DNA of 64,000 nt. It comes from Salinisphaera sp040361255. Lineage in GTDB: Bacteria > Pseudomonadota > Gammaproteobacteria > Nevskiales > Salinisphaeraceae. Position numbers and translations under genes: made by a program. Shown here piece by piece: positions 37,463 through 45,793 of the stretch. Numbering within the stretch: the stretch's first letter is position 1; each line of letters opens with the position of its first letter. The notes below the pieces were generated by a model. The model was not told the origin of the DNA and searched no databases. It worked only from the letters and a program-made list of their open reading frames with translations. The stretch spans positions 248,001 through 312,000 of the forward strand of contig NZ_APNG01000002.1 of assembly GCF_040361255.1 (NCBI RefSeq). Direction: 5' to 3'.

Positions 37463-38518
37463 ATGGAGCTGATCGCCGACTTCGCCCTGAATTACGGGCT
37501 GTTTCTTGCAAAGGCGCTGACCGTGGTCATCGCCCTCGGCCTGGCCGTGGGCTGGATATTGAGCATGGTCGCCCAGGCCCGCGCCGCGCGCGAGGGCGAT
37601 CGGCTCAAGATCACCCATGTCAACGAGCGCCTTGAGCGCATGGCCGATACGCTCAACGCCACCCTGCTCAACGACAGCGAGCGCAAGGCCCGCCACAAGC
37701 GCAAGAAAGTCGAGGAAAAGCAACGCCGCAAGGCCGAAAAACTGGGCAAGCGCCACGAACCCGCACGCTTGTTCGTGCTCGACTTCGATGGCGATATCCG
37801 CGCATCCGCCGTGGAATCGCTACGCGATGAAATCACCGCCCTCATGCAGGTGGTAGAAGCCGAAGACGAGGTCATGATTCGCCTGGAATCGGCCGGCGGC
37901 ATGGTTCATAGCTACGGCCTGGCGGCCTCCCAGCTGGCGCGCCTGCGCGACGCAGGTGTTCGCCTGACCGTGTGCGTGGATCGCCTGGCCGCCAGCGGCG
38001 GTTACATGATGGCCTGCGTGGGCGAGCGCATCGTCGCCGCGCCCTTTTCCATCATTGGCTCCATCGGCGTGGTCGCCCAGATTCCCAATTTTCATCGCCT
38101 GCTCAAGGACAAGCAGATCGATTTCGAACTGCATACCGCAGGCGATTACAAGCGCACGCTCACCGTGTTCGGCGAAAACACCGAAGAAGGCCGGGCCAAG
38201 TTCCGCGAAGAACTCGAAGACACCCACGGTCTGTTCAAGCATTTCGTGGCCCGCTACCGGCCCGCACTGGATATCGACCGCGTGGCCACCGGCGAACACT
38301 GGCACGGCACGCAGGCGCTCGATCTGGCCCTGGTCGATGAAGTCGCCACCAGCGACGATGTCATGCTCGCCGCCGCCCGCGACGGGCGCGACGTCTTTAC
38401 CGTGGCCATCGAACACAAGAACGGCCTGATGGCGCGTATCGCCGAACAGTCCCGACTGGCGATCAGCCGCAGCCTGGGTGAAAGCGGTCTGGCCCGCGTG
38501 GTACATCGGGCGCGCTAG
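37463..38518 (+). CDS. sohB: Peptidase S49 family protein SohB
   Basis: SohB is an inner-membrane serine protease that can partly substitute for DegP in E. coli. The 351-aa protein has one N-terminal membrane segment (about 17-38), a charged linker rich in Lys/Arg/Glu, and the S49 domain. The catalytic Ser178 is in LAASGGYMMA and the proposed Lys230 is in GDYKRTLT. A further SohB mark is ENTEEGRAKFREELE. It lies 175 bp upstream of the Deg protease gene, but that gene has its own promoter-like site. Confidence 0.93.
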   Translation: MELIADFALNYGLFLAKALTVVIALGLAVGWILSMVAQARAAREGDRLKITHVNERLERMADTLNATLLNDSERKARHKRKKVEEKQRRKAEKLGKRHEPARLFVLDFDGDIRASAVESLRDEITALMQVVEAEDEVMIRLESAGGMVHSYGLAASQLARLRDAGVRLTVCVDRLAASGGYMMACVGERIVAAPFSIIGSIGVVAQIPNFHRLLKDKQIDFELHTAGDYKRTLTVFGENTEEGRAKFREELEDTHGLFKHFVARYRPALDIDRVATGEHWHGTQALDLALVDEVATSDDVMLAAARDGRDVFTVAIEHKNGLMARIAEQSRLAISRSLGESGLARVVHRAR

Positions 38519-38602
38519 CGCGCCGCCCTGCGGGCATAGCGGGCCCATTTTGTCCGCTGTGCCCTGCAACTGCCTGTATTGGCCAGGTTCTCGCACACCC
38601 CA

Positions 38603-38631
38603 TGAAACTCGTATGCCTTGATACGGTCTTA
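38603..38631 (+). promoter_or_regulatory. Putative sigmaE promoter upstream of the Deg protease
   Basis: TGAAACT (38603-38609) and GTCTTA (38626-38631) are 16 bp apart, close to the RpoE consensus GGAACTT-N16-GTCTRA seen at E. coli degP. It would start RNA about 55 bp before the ATG at 38693. Consensus match only, with one mismatch in the -35 box. Confidence 0.5.
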
Positions 38632-38692
38632 GGCTGCGGGACGATCCGGGGTACGCCGGTCGTATGGTGAACACACCAACGAGAAAGAACCT

Positions 38693-40108
38693 ATGACGCC
38701 AATCGCACGTACGCGTTTCACGACGCTGATTTTTTCCTTTTTCCTGTTAATGACTTTGAGCAACGCGCAAGCCGCCATACCCAGCGGCATGCTCAGCGGC
38801 GACAACCCGTCGCTCGCACCCATGCTCGACAAGGCCCTGCCGGCCGTGGTCAACGTGGTGGTCACCGGCAAACCGCAGCAGATGCCGGATAACCCGCTGT
38901 TCAACGACCCCTTCTTTCGGCGCTTTTTCGACATGCCCGAACAGCAACAGCAGCGCCAGATGCCGCGCCAGCCCACCGCTGCCGGCTCGGGCGTGATTGT
39001 CGACGCCGACAAGGGCTATGTGCTGACCAACCACCACGTGGTCACCGACGCCGAGAAGATCGTGGTCCGTCTCAACGACAACCGCGAGTACGAGGCCAAG
39101 CTTATCGGCGACGATCCGGAAACCGATATCGCGGTTCTGCAGATCAAGACCGACGACAAACTCACCGAACTGCCCATCGCCAACTCCGACGATCTGCGCG
39201 TGGGTGATTTCGTGGTCGCCATCGGCAACCCCTTCGGCCTGCGTCAGACCGTGACCTCGGGCATCGTCAGCGGCCTCGGCCGGCACGGGCTGGGCAATCG
39301 CTACGAAGACTTCATCCAGACCGATGCCTCCATCAACCCCGGTAATTCCGGCGGCGCCCTAGTCAATCTCCAGGGCGAACTGGTGGGCATCAATAGCGCC
39401 ATTCTGTCGCGCACCGGCGGCAATATCGGTATCGGCTTCGCCATTCCCAGCAATCTGGTCAACAGCGTCTATACCCAGATCGCCGAGAACGGCGAGGTCC
39501 AGCGCGGGCGCCTGGGCGTGGTCGGCCAGAACCTGACCGCCGATCTGGCCTCCGCCTTCGACCTGGATATCAATCAGGGCGTGGTCGTGGCCCAGGTCAT
39601 GCCGGATTCGCCGGCGGCCAAGGCCGGAATCAAAGAGCGTGACGTGATCACGCAGGTCAACGGCAAGGACATCGACGACTTCTCGCAGCTGGCCAATGCC
39701 ATCGGTCTGAAATCACCCGGCGACAAGGTCACTATCACCCTGTTGCGCAACGGCAAGGAACGCGAGGTCAAGGCCACGCTCGGCAACGCAGCCGACGCGC
39801 CCGACAGCGCCGGCACCGCGGGCGGTAACAGCAGCGACCTGGCCGCCGGGTTGCAAGGCGCGAGCTTCGGCCCGCTCACCGACGACAATCCGCTGGCCGG
39901 GGAAGTCGAAGGCATCGTGGTAACCGATGTCGAACGCGGCTCGCCGGCTGCACGTGCGGGCCTGCGCCCGGACGACGTGATCACGTCGATCAACCGGCAG
40001 CCGATCAAAGACGTCTCACAGCTGTCCAAGCTCGCCGGCCCGGATACGAAGCAACTGCTGTTGCACGTACGACGTGGCCGCGGCGCGCTGTTCCTGCTGA
40101 TCCGCTAG
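38693..40108 (+). CDS. degQ: Periplasmic serine protease, DegP/DegQ family
   Basis: A 471-aa HtrA-family protein that degrades or refolds misfolded periplasmic proteins. It has a signal peptide (about 1-28, AQA cleavage region). The catalytic triad is His115 (NHHVVTD), Asp145 (ETDIAVLQI) and Ser219 (INPGNSGGAL). Two PDZ domains follow (about 250-340 and 385-470). The Gln-rich LA loop (EQQQQRQMPRQ) and length favour DegQ/MucD-like enzymes. DegP, DegQ and MucD cannot be separated with certainty. Regulation by envelope stress is suggested by the sigmaE-like promoter. Confidence 0.93.
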   Translation: MTPIARTRFTTLIFSFFLLMTLSNAQAAIPSGMLSGDNPSLAPMLDKALPAVVNVVVTGKPQQMPDNPLFNDPFFRRFFDMPEQQQQRQMPRQPTAAGSGVIVDADKGYVLTNHHVVTDAEKIVVRLNDNREYEAKLIGDDPETDIAVLQIKTDDKLTELPIANSDDLRVGDFVVAIGNPFGLRQTVTSGIVSGLGRHGLGNRYEDFIQTDASINPGNSGGALVNLQGELVGINSAILSRTGGNIGIGFAIPSNLVNSVYTQIAENGEVQRGRLGVVGQNLTADLASAFDLDINQGVVVAQVMPDSPAAKAGIKERDVITQVNGKDIDDFSQLANAIGLKSPGDKVTITLLRNGKEREVKATLGNAADAPDSAGTAGGNSSDLAAGLQGASFGPLTDDNPLAGEVEGIVVTDVERGSPAARAGLRPDDVITSINRQPIKDVSQLSKLAGPDTKQLLLHVRRGRGALFLLIR

Positions 40109-40140
40109 TCCGCTTACGCGATCCACGCGATCGCTACTCG

Positions 40141-40169
40141 AGGCCCGGCTTTTTGCCGGGCCTTTTTTT
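40141..40169 (+). terminator. Rho-independent terminator after the Deg protease
   Basis: AGGCCCGGC and GCCGGGCCT pair perfectly around a TTTTT loop and run into seven T. It is 32 bp after the stop codon. Confidence 0.93.
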
Positions 40170-40227
40170 GCATATTTCCCGCAGCGCCTGCCGGGCGCTA
40201 TACTCGGAGCCCTGTCCAGGGAGCGCT

Positions 40228-40425
40228 ATGAGCCAGTTCGAGATCGCCCACTTCGAAGACCGTGTCGAGGCCTTGATCCAGGCCTATCGCGCGCTGCTGC
40301 GCGATTACGAAGCGCTCCAGCATACTTATGAGCAGGAACAGGCCCGCAATCGAGAAACGCGCGAACGTCTCAACGGCGTGATCGAACGTATTCGCGCCCT
40401 CGAGGCGGAAGCCGACAACGCCTAA
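40228..40425 (+). CDS. Small coiled-coil protein of the TIGR02449 type, next to zapA
   Basis: A 65-aa acidic, all-helical protein (VEALIQAYRALLRDYEALQ, then heptad-like Leu/Ala/Ile spacing) with no membrane segment. It sits 11 bp before zapA on the same strand. Gammaproteobacteria often carry such a small protein directly upstream of zapA, and a ZapB-like coiled-coil role at the division ring is suggested but not shown. The ATG at 40228 is preceded by AGGGAG. Confidence 0.75.
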   Translation: MSQFEIAHFEDRVEALIQAYRALLRDYEALQHTYEQEQARNRETRERLNGVIERIRALEAEADNA

Positions 40426-40436
40426 CGGATCGACGC

Positions 40437-40763
40437 ATGCCGCCAGAAAAACAAACCGCGCTGACCATCCGTATCCTCGGCCGCGATTATTCCATCGCCT
40501 GCCCGGAGGGCGAGCGGGAAAGCCTGTTGCATTCCGCCGAATACCTGTCGCGGCGCATGCATGCGATCCAGCGCAAGGGCAAGACGCTGGGCATAGAGCG
40601 CATCGCGGTGATGGCCGCGCTCAATATTGCCCGCGATCTGATCGCAGCCGAACGCCGGCTCGAACGCCAGGACGCCGGCCTGCCCGCCACCGACGGCGAA
40701 ATCACCGAGCGCCTGTCGCAGCTCCAGCTGCATATTGAATCCGCGCTCAAGGAACCCAACTAG
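40437..40763 (+). CDS. zapA: Cell division protein ZapA
   Basis: ZapA binds and bundles FtsZ at the division ring. The 108-aa protein has an N-terminal beta part (LTIRILGRDYSIACP) and a C-terminal long helix (EHYLSRRMH-like EYLSRRMHAIQR; RIAVMAALNIARDLI). All are family typical. It is followed by the 6S RNA gene and the folate cyclo-ligase in the conserved zapA-ssrS-ygfA order. Confidence 0.93.
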   Translation: MPPEKQTALTIRILGRDYSIACPEGERESLLHSAEYLSRRMHAIQRKGKTLGIERIAVMAALNIARDLIAAERRLERQDAGLPATDGEITERLSQLQLHIESALKEPN

Positions 40764-40852
40764 CCGCGAGACGCGTCCTCGCGCGCGATGACCGCCCTCG
40801 CGCTGCGATAATCGCCGCCAGCCCCGGCACACGCGATCCTTCGATCGCATGA

Positions 40853-40882
40853 TTGGCACCACCGCTTCGAGCCGCGTATCAT
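40853..40882 (+). promoter_or_regulatory. Probable sigma70 promoter of 6S RNA
   Basis: TTGGCA (40853-40858) and TATCAT (40877-40882) are separated by 18 bp, and the 5' end of the 6S-like RNA lies about 7 bp downstream. Position fits better than chance. Confidence 0.6.
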
Positions 40883-40888
40883 CAATCT

Positions 40889-41079
40889 TGCCGGCACTCC
40901 TGCGGTGTTCGACGACCTCCCGGTTCCCCTTGAGCCTAAGTACCTAAACCGGGGTGGGAAACGTCGCAGGTGAGTACGCCCGCCTTGCTGCGGGAAACCT
41001 AATGCGGCGTGGAACGCCCCACTTGAGCATTCGTCTCAAGGATAGTGGACGGTCGACGGCACAGGCGGGAGTGTCGGCC
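40889..41079 (+). ncRNA. ssrS: 6S RNA
   Basis: 6S RNA binds sigma70-RNA polymerase as a promoter mimic in stationary phase. About 190 nt lie exactly between zapA and ygfA, the conserved location. The ends pair: CCGGCACTCC near 40891 with GGGAGTGTCGG near 41068-41078. Internal segments GGTTCCCCTTGAGCC, GGTGAGTACG, and CTTGAGCA-x5-TCTCAAGGA match the conserved arms. TTTCGTTTTC follows the 3' end. Ends are approximate. Confidence 0.88.
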
Positions 41080-41117
41080 CTTTCGTTTTCTCTGCCAGTC
41101 GTGGATGCTGTCACGCC

Positions 41118-41714
41118 ATGAGCGTTTCCATCGACGACCAGCGCCGCGCCGCACTGCGCGCGCGCCGCCGCCTTGCCCCCCAGCAAGCCCATATGGCGAG
41201 CCGCCAGGCCTGCCAACGCATTGCACGGCTGCCCGTATTCCGGCGTGCGCGCCGTATCGGCCTGTACTGGCCCATGCGCCACGAAGCCGACCCGCGCCAG
41301 CTGCTGCCCTATTTCCAGGCACACCAACAGGCTTTCTTACCGCGCGTCGCCGGCCAGCAGCTCGAATTCGTGACGATCGACGGTCCCGGTTTTCGTCAGC
41401 GCCGCAGCGCACTGGGCATCGTCGAGCCTACCCTGCGCCATGCCCGGCCCGTGGCCGCGCTCGATCTGCTCATCATGCCCCTGGCCGCGTTCGATGCCGC
41501 CGCGCGCCGTATCGGCATGGGTGGTGGCTTTTACGACCGCACCCTCGCGGCCAAGCGCAATGGCGGTTTTCGCGGCCCCTGGCTGCTGGGCCTGGCCTTC
41601 GATGTGCAGCGCGTCGACCCGATCGCCACCCGCGCATGGGATATTCCTCTGGATGCAGTGGCCAGCGATGCCGCCATCTACCGGCGCGCGACCTGCCCCG
41701 GGTCACTACGGTAA
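41118..41714 (+). CDS. ygfA: 5-formyltetrahydrofolate cyclo-ligase
   Basis: Converts 5-formyl-THF to 5,10-methenyl-THF with ATP, salvaging a storage folate that inhibits folate enzymes. The 198-aa protein begins QRRAALRARRRLAP, has IGLYWPMRHEADP and ends with the MGGGFYDRTLA loop (RIGMGGGFYDR is the family signature). It lies just after 6S RNA; in E. coli ygfA is made from the 6S transcript, and co-transcription is likely here too (39-bp gap). Confidence 0.95.
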   Translation: MSVSIDDQRRAALRARRRLAPQQAHMASRQACQRIARLPVFRRARRIGLYWPMRHEADPRQLLPYFQAHQQAFLPRVAGQQLEFVTIDGPGFRQRRSALGIVEPTLRHARPVAALDLLIMPLAAFDAAARRIGMGGGFYDRTLAAKRNGGFRGPWLLGLAFDVQRVDPIATRAWDIPLDAVASDAAIYRRATCPGSLR

Positions 41715-41759
41715 ACTCGGGCGCAACGCACTCAATACGTTTTAAAGGACTGGCTACGC

Positions 41760-42236
41760 ATGCGTTATTGGCTGATGAAATCCGAACCGGACGAGTTCAG
41801 TATTCAGGATCTACAACAGCGCAAGAACCAGACCGAAGGCTGGGACGGCGTACGCAACTATCAGGCGCGCAATTTCATGCGCGACGATATGTCGGAAGGC
41901 GATCTGGCTTTCTTCTATCACTCGAACACCAAAGTGCCCGGCGTGGTCGGCATCATGCGTATCTCGCGGGCCGGCTATCCGGACGACACCGCCTTCGACC
42001 CCAAGGATGCCCACTACGACCCCAAATCCGATCCGGCAAAGCCGCGCTGGTATCGCGTCGACGTCACCTTCGAGCGCGAACTCGAACGCGTGATTTCCCT
42101 GGCCGAAATCAAGGATCATGCTGACGAGCTCGGCGATTTCCCACTGGTGCGCAAGGGCAACCGTCTGTCAGTCATGCCGGTGGATAAAGAGCACTGGGAT
42201 TTCATTCTCGGCCTGGAACACAACGCACCGGAGTAG
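41760..42236 (+). CDS. EVE domain protein
   Basis: A 158-aa single EVE-domain protein (PUA-like fold). It starts YWLMKSEPDEFSIQDL, has WDGVRNYQARNFMRD, YHSNTKVPGVVGIMRI, DPAKPRWYRVDV and FPLVRKGNRLSVMPV. EVE proteins bind modified bases in DNA or RNA; the bacterial role is not established. It is 45 bp after ygfA with AAAGGA before the ATG, suggesting the same operon. No active-site claim is made. Confidence 0.88.
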   Translation: MRYWLMKSEPDEFSIQDLQQRKNQTEGWDGVRNYQARNFMRDDMSEGDLAFFYHSNTKVPGVVGIMRISRAGYPDDTAFDPKDAHYDPKSDPAKPRWYRVDVTFERELERVISLAEIKDHADELGDFPLVRKGNRLSVMPVDKEHWDFILGLEHNAPE

Positions 42237-42286
42237 CCCATCCCTGCGCACGTCGTCCTGCGCCCCAACTTAAAGAGGCCCGATTC

Positions 42287-42673
42287 ATGCCCCAAGATCC
42301 GATTGCCGCGTGGCACGAACTCGTCGAACGCCGTAGTCCTGAAGGACTGGATGCGCTGGTTGACGAAAACGCCGTGTTCTACTCGCCCGTCGTCCACACG
42401 CCGCAAACCGGCAAAGCGGTCACGGTGCAGTACCTCAGCGCAGCACTACAGGTTTTCGTCACCGACGATTTCCACTACGTGCGTCAGGTAAAAGACGACA
42501 ACAACGCCATCCTCGAATTCGAGGTGGAACTAGACGGCATCCAGGTCAACGGCGTGGATATGATCCGCTGGAACGACGCCGGCAAGATCACCGAATTCAA
42601 GGTAATGCTACGACCGCTGAAGGCCGTCAACCTCATCCATCAGAAGATGGCGGCCATGCTGCAGGCGCGCTAG
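42287..42673 (+). CDS. Nuclear transport factor 2-like (SnoaL-type) protein
   Basis: A 128-aa alpha+beta-barrel fold protein with AWHELVERRSPEGLDALVDENAVFYSPVV at its start, VFVTDDFHYVRQVKDDNNAILEFEVELDG and IRWNDAGKITEFKVMLRPL. The pattern is that of NTF2-like ketosteroid-isomerase-fold proteins of unassigned function. It ends before the degenerate DNA and AT-rich insertion starting about 42,700. No signal peptide. Confidence 0.7.
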   Translation: MPQDPIAAWHELVERRSPEGLDALVDENAVFYSPVVHTPQTGKAVTVQYLSAALQVFVTDDFHYVRQVKDDNNAILEFEVELDGIQVNGVDMIRWNDAGKITEFKVMLRPLKAVNLIHQKMAAMLQAR

Positions 42674-42699
42674 ATCCCGCCCGCATAGTCCCAGAGACA

Positions 42700-42785
42700 C
42701 GCGCTCGCGCTGTGCCGACCGGTATCAGCGCCATGACGCCGGCATCGTCCTTGATGCGCTTGCCCCATTTAAGCGTGGCGCGCAT
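42700..42785 (-). pseudogene. Decayed 3' fragment of a family 9 glycosyltransferase
   Basis: A minus-strand segment translates to TLKWGKRIKDDAGVMALIPV, nearly identical to the tail TLKWGTRIEDDAGVMALIPV of the intact gene at 43698-44759. The best DNA stretch, about 60 bp, matches at about 52 of 61 positions. The surrounding sequence differs and no start exists, so it is a remnant. It lies 1 kb downstream of the intact gene's 3' end, in the same orientation, with an AT-rich gene in between. Confidence 0.75.
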
Positions 42786-42815
42786 ACGCGTGATTTCGTC
42801 AACCAACACCGTCTA

Positions 42816-43439
42816 TTAATTCTTATTTCTCGCCTCAGAACGGCCAAAAAAAAGTTTAATAAAAAACTGCAAGTATCCGATTGAAGCGGTAGCTGCGTAC
42901 ATCAAATACAACTGGAAGAAAAGACGCTGCTCGGTCCAGACGGTCCGACTATCGAGTGCACTGCTGCTCGCCCATGTCTCAAAATCATCAGAAATCGGAG
43001 AGGCAAAGGCGATTGTCCCGAGCAAAACAATAACGGCAGTAAATATCGCCTTAGTGAGTTCCGTTCGCCTACAACAGTACCCGCGACCCAGTACGTCGCG
43101 CTCCTTTGTTTTACTAAGGATAAAAGTCTTGAACGCCTGCGCGTCGTTGTCGGACTTTGTAATAAGCTTTAATATCGAACGCGTATAAAACAAATTAGCT
43201 ACAAGAATGACGACCAATAAACCGTAAAAGAAAAGTAGCTCGATCCGAGCAGGGCTTAGCGGCGCTCCGATATAACTTAAAAGTTCTTCGGCGTAATCTG
43301 GCGCCTCAAGTAAATATAGCGCTAACAATGCAACGCACCCTAAAATCGGGACGAGATTAAAACTTGAACTGAATGAAGCCGGCCTCTCATTCTGCCACCA
43401 AGTGGTAAGTGACTTACGGCTTTGTTCGTGATGTTCCAT
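42816..43439 (-). CDS. AT-rich membrane protein of unknown function
   Basis: Not recognised. The 207-aa protein has four hydrophobic segments (about 25-43, 67-88, 130-150 and 175-197), an N-terminal charged region and a basic tail. It is clearly lower in G+C than its neighbours; 43141-43200, for example, is about 37% G+C. This suggests recent transfer. The start ATG at 43439 has no strong ribosome site. It is bounded by a remnant of a glycosyltransferase 3' end and the intact copy, so it appears to be the cargo of an insertion. No partner gene is visible. Confidence 0.65.
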   Translation of the reverse strand: MEHHEQSRKSLTTWWQNERPASFSSSFNLVPILGCVALLALYLLEAPDYAEELLSYIGAPLSPARIELLFFYGLLVVILVANLFYTRSILKLITKSDNDAQAFKTFILSKTKERDVLGRGYCCRRTELTKAIFTAVIVLLGTIAFASPISDDFETWASSSALDSRTVWTEQRLFFQLYLMYAATASIGYLQFFIKLFFGRSEARNKN

Positions 43440-43697
43440 AAGTACGAGCTTACTCGCAGCTTTGGTTGTTTAGCGAACGTATCACCTGCGTCGCTTTCCG
43501 CACGATATTCATCGATTAACACACAAGCGAATTGCGTTTTAGCGGGAAGTGAATATTTAAACAAAGATCCATCGTCGAACGGCGGTCACGCATTTCGGTA
43601 GCAATAAACCGCTTTCACATAGCCGCGCCGCGAGTACTCTCAAGGCGCTAGATGAATGCGGAGGTGATTCAAGCCTGCTTTATTAATACGGCAGGTC
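43440..43697. other. AT-rich intergenic region
   Basis: About 258 bp between the AT-rich membrane gene and the glycosyltransferase stop. A 5-bp inverted pair CCTGC and GCAGG around 43674-43695 could be a weak terminator without a T run. No gene was recognised; a short overlapping minus-strand frame in 43340-43564 is considered noise. Confidence 0.4.
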
Positions 43698-44759
43698 TTA
43701 GCCCCTAGCCAGCGCCTGATCTATACGCGCTGTCACCGCGTCGACCGGAATCAGCGCCATGACGCCCGCGTCGTCCTCGATACGGGTGCCCCATTTGAGG
43801 GTGTCCGGCGTGGCGTTGCGGTAGCGGGCCGCGGCTTCGGCGAAGTAGTCCACACAGAATTCGCGTGAGCGATAGGCGCCGCTGCGGCGTGGGTCGGTCG
43901 CGGCGTGCAGCGAGATCGTGGTGATGTCGGTCGCGTTGGCCATATGCGCCGGGCCGGAGTCGGGCGTGACCAGCACGCGCCCGCGCTCGAACAGGGCAAT
44001 CAGCTGTTTGAGGCTGGTCTGGCCGATCAGGTTGGTGGCCGGCGCGGTCATGGCCGTTTCGATATCCGCGCCCATCTGGCGTTCGAGATCGCTCGGCCCG
44101 CCGACGAGCACGACGCGCAAGCCGTGTTCATGGGCGGCGTGATCGGCCACCGCGGCATAGCGATCGGCCAGCCAGTTGCGGCGCGTATGACTCGAACAGG
44201 GGCTGATGAACAGAATATCGCGCGGGTCGTCGCCGAGTAGTTCGTTTGCCCGGTCGCGGTCAGCTTCGGCGATCGGAACACGCCAGTCCATGACCGGTTC
44301 GGTCGCGCCCAGCATGCCGGCAAAGGCGAGAAAGCCATCGACGACATGTCGGCTTTCCACGGCGGGGATACGTTCGCGCACGAACAGGCGCTGGGCGTCG
44401 CGCGCTCGGCGGGCATCGAAGCCAATACGCCGGTCGGCCTTGACCAGCAGACTGATGCGATTGGCCCGCCAGCTGGCATGCATATTCAACAGCGCATCGA
44501 AATGGCGACCGGCGAGTTGGCGCTTGAGATCGACAATCGCCGCACGCCCGCCGCGTTTGTCGTAGACCAGACAATCCACACCGGGAATATCGGCCACCAG
44601 CCCGGCTTCGGACTTGTTGATGATCCAGCTGATCTGGATATCGGGACGCGCCGCCTGCAGGGTCCGGATCGCGGGTACGACGTTGGCGCAGTCGCCGAGT
44701 GCCGACAGCCGCAAAATACAGACTCGGCGCGGTATTGCGTCCTGCCGCCCGCCGGTCAT
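43698..44759 (-). CDS. Glycosyltransferase family 9 (heptosyltransferase-like)
   Basis: GT9 enzymes include the ADP-heptose:LPS heptosyltransferases WaaC and WaaF. The 353-aa protein has CILRLSALGDCANVVPAIRTL (the start-of-domain LGD signature), SWIINKSEAGLVADIPGVD, the donor-side ISPCSSHTRRNWLADRYA, and LVTPDSGPAHMANAT (GPAHMA signature). It is the only GT9 gene in the window and lies far from the hld genes. Its start overlaps the stop of a CDF transporter by 4 bp, an unusual partner. Whether it is heptosyltransferase I, II or another is unresolved. Confidence 0.85.
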   Translation of the reverse strand: MTGGRQDAIPRRVCILRLSALGDCANVVPAIRTLQAARPDIQISWIINKSEAGLVADIPGVDCLVYDKRGGRAAIVDLKRQLAGRHFDALLNMHASWRANRISLLVKADRRIGFDARRARDAQRLFVRERIPAVESRHVVDGFLAFAGMLGATEPVMDWRVPIAEADRDRANELLGDDPRDILFISPCSSHTRRNWLADRYAAVADHAAHEHGLRVVLVGGPSDLERQMGADIETAMTAPATNLIGQTSLKQLIALFERGRVLVTPDSGPAHMANATDITTISLHAATDPRRSGAYRSREFCVDYFAEAAARYRNATPDTLKWGTRIEDDAGVMALIPVDAVTARIDQALARG

Positions 44760-45733
44760 TGCGTAGGTTTGGCGTCGTCCGGCTCGCCGCTATCGTTTGC
44801 GCGCTTGTCATCGCCCGGCGACGGCCGGTCGGCCGAGCGCTCGGCTTCGATGAATATCCGTTTGACGTTTTCGCAGCGTGCCTTGATATCGCGATCCATG
44901 CGCTCGATCTCGGTCTGGATCTGCTCGCCGGTCAGGCCGCCGGCAAAGCGCACACTGATATTGACGAGAATGAAATTCGGCCCGACATGCATGGTCAGCA
45001 CTTCGTTGACCCGGACAACGGCGTCGTGGGTGGACACCACGTCGCGAATATCGCGGACCACGTGCTGGTTGGCCGCTTCGCCAATCAGCAGGCCCTTGGT
45101 TTCGATCGCCAGCCATACGGCCGTGATCGCGAGGATAATGCCGATACAGATCGAGGCGATGCCGTCGAAGATCTCGATACCGGTGAGCTGGCCGGCCAGC
45201 AGCGCCGCGAAAGCCACCACCAGGCCGAGCATGGCGGCACTGTCTTCGAACAGCACCAGGAATGCGCCCGGGTCCTTGCCGCGGCGCACGGCCTCGAACA
45301 CGCCCCACTTGCCCTTCACCCGGTTGAATTCCTTGGCCGCGACAAACCACGCCGCACCTTCGAAAAGCATCGCCAGGCCGAGCACGATGTAGTTGATCAG
45401 CGGGCTTTCGACCGGATGCGGGTGCAGCAGGCGATTCACGCCTTCGTAAATCGAAATGCCGGAACCCACCGCGAAGATGAGCACCGCGACCATGAAGCTC
45501 CAGAAATAGATTTCCTTGCCATAGCCAAACGGAAATTTCGTATCCGGCGGGCGTTTGGCCCGCTTCATGCCATAGAGCAGCAGCCCCTGATTGCCCGTGT
45601 CCACGGTCGAGTGAATGCCTTCGGCCATCATCGCGGCACTGCCAGTGAAGGCCGCGGCGACGAACTTGGTCACCGCAATCAGCAGATTGCCGGTGAGCGC
45701 GGCGATGATGACGGTCTTCGAACCCGAGGCCAT
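44756..45733 (-). CDS. Cation diffusion facilitator family transporter
   Basis: A CDF transporter (325 aa) expected to export Zn2+, Fe2+, Mn2+ or similar by proton exchange at the inner membrane. Six hydrophobic segments are visible. The first metal site is in AAMMAEGIHSTVDTGNQ (H-x3-D type), and AMLGLVVAFAALLAG with DSAA in helix V gives the second. A cytosolic C-terminal ferredoxin-like domain follows, then an acidic tail. The ATG at 45733 is preferred over one at 45769 because AGGGA lies close upstream. Metal specificity cannot be read. It is coupled to the downstream GT9 gene. Confidence 0.88.
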   Translation of the reverse strand: MASGSKTVIIAALTGNLLIAVTKFVAAAFTGSAAMMAEGIHSTVDTGNQGLLLYGMKRAKRPPDTKFPFGYGKEIYFWSFMVAVLIFAVGSGISIYEGVNRLLHPHPVESPLINYIVLGLAMLFEGAAWFVAAKEFNRVKGKWGVFEAVRRGKDPGAFLVLFEDSAAMLGLVVAFAALLAGQLTGIEIFDGIASICIGIILAITAVWLAIETKGLLIGEAANQHVVRDIRDVVSTHDAVVRVNEVLTMHVGPNFILVNISVRFAGGLTGEQIQTEIERMDRDIKARCENVKRIFIEAERSADRPSPGDDKRANDSGEPDDAKPTQ

Positions 45734-45793
45734 GGCGTTATCCCTGAGAGACAAACGGCCGCCGCCCACACGGGCGACGGCTTGAACGATCGA

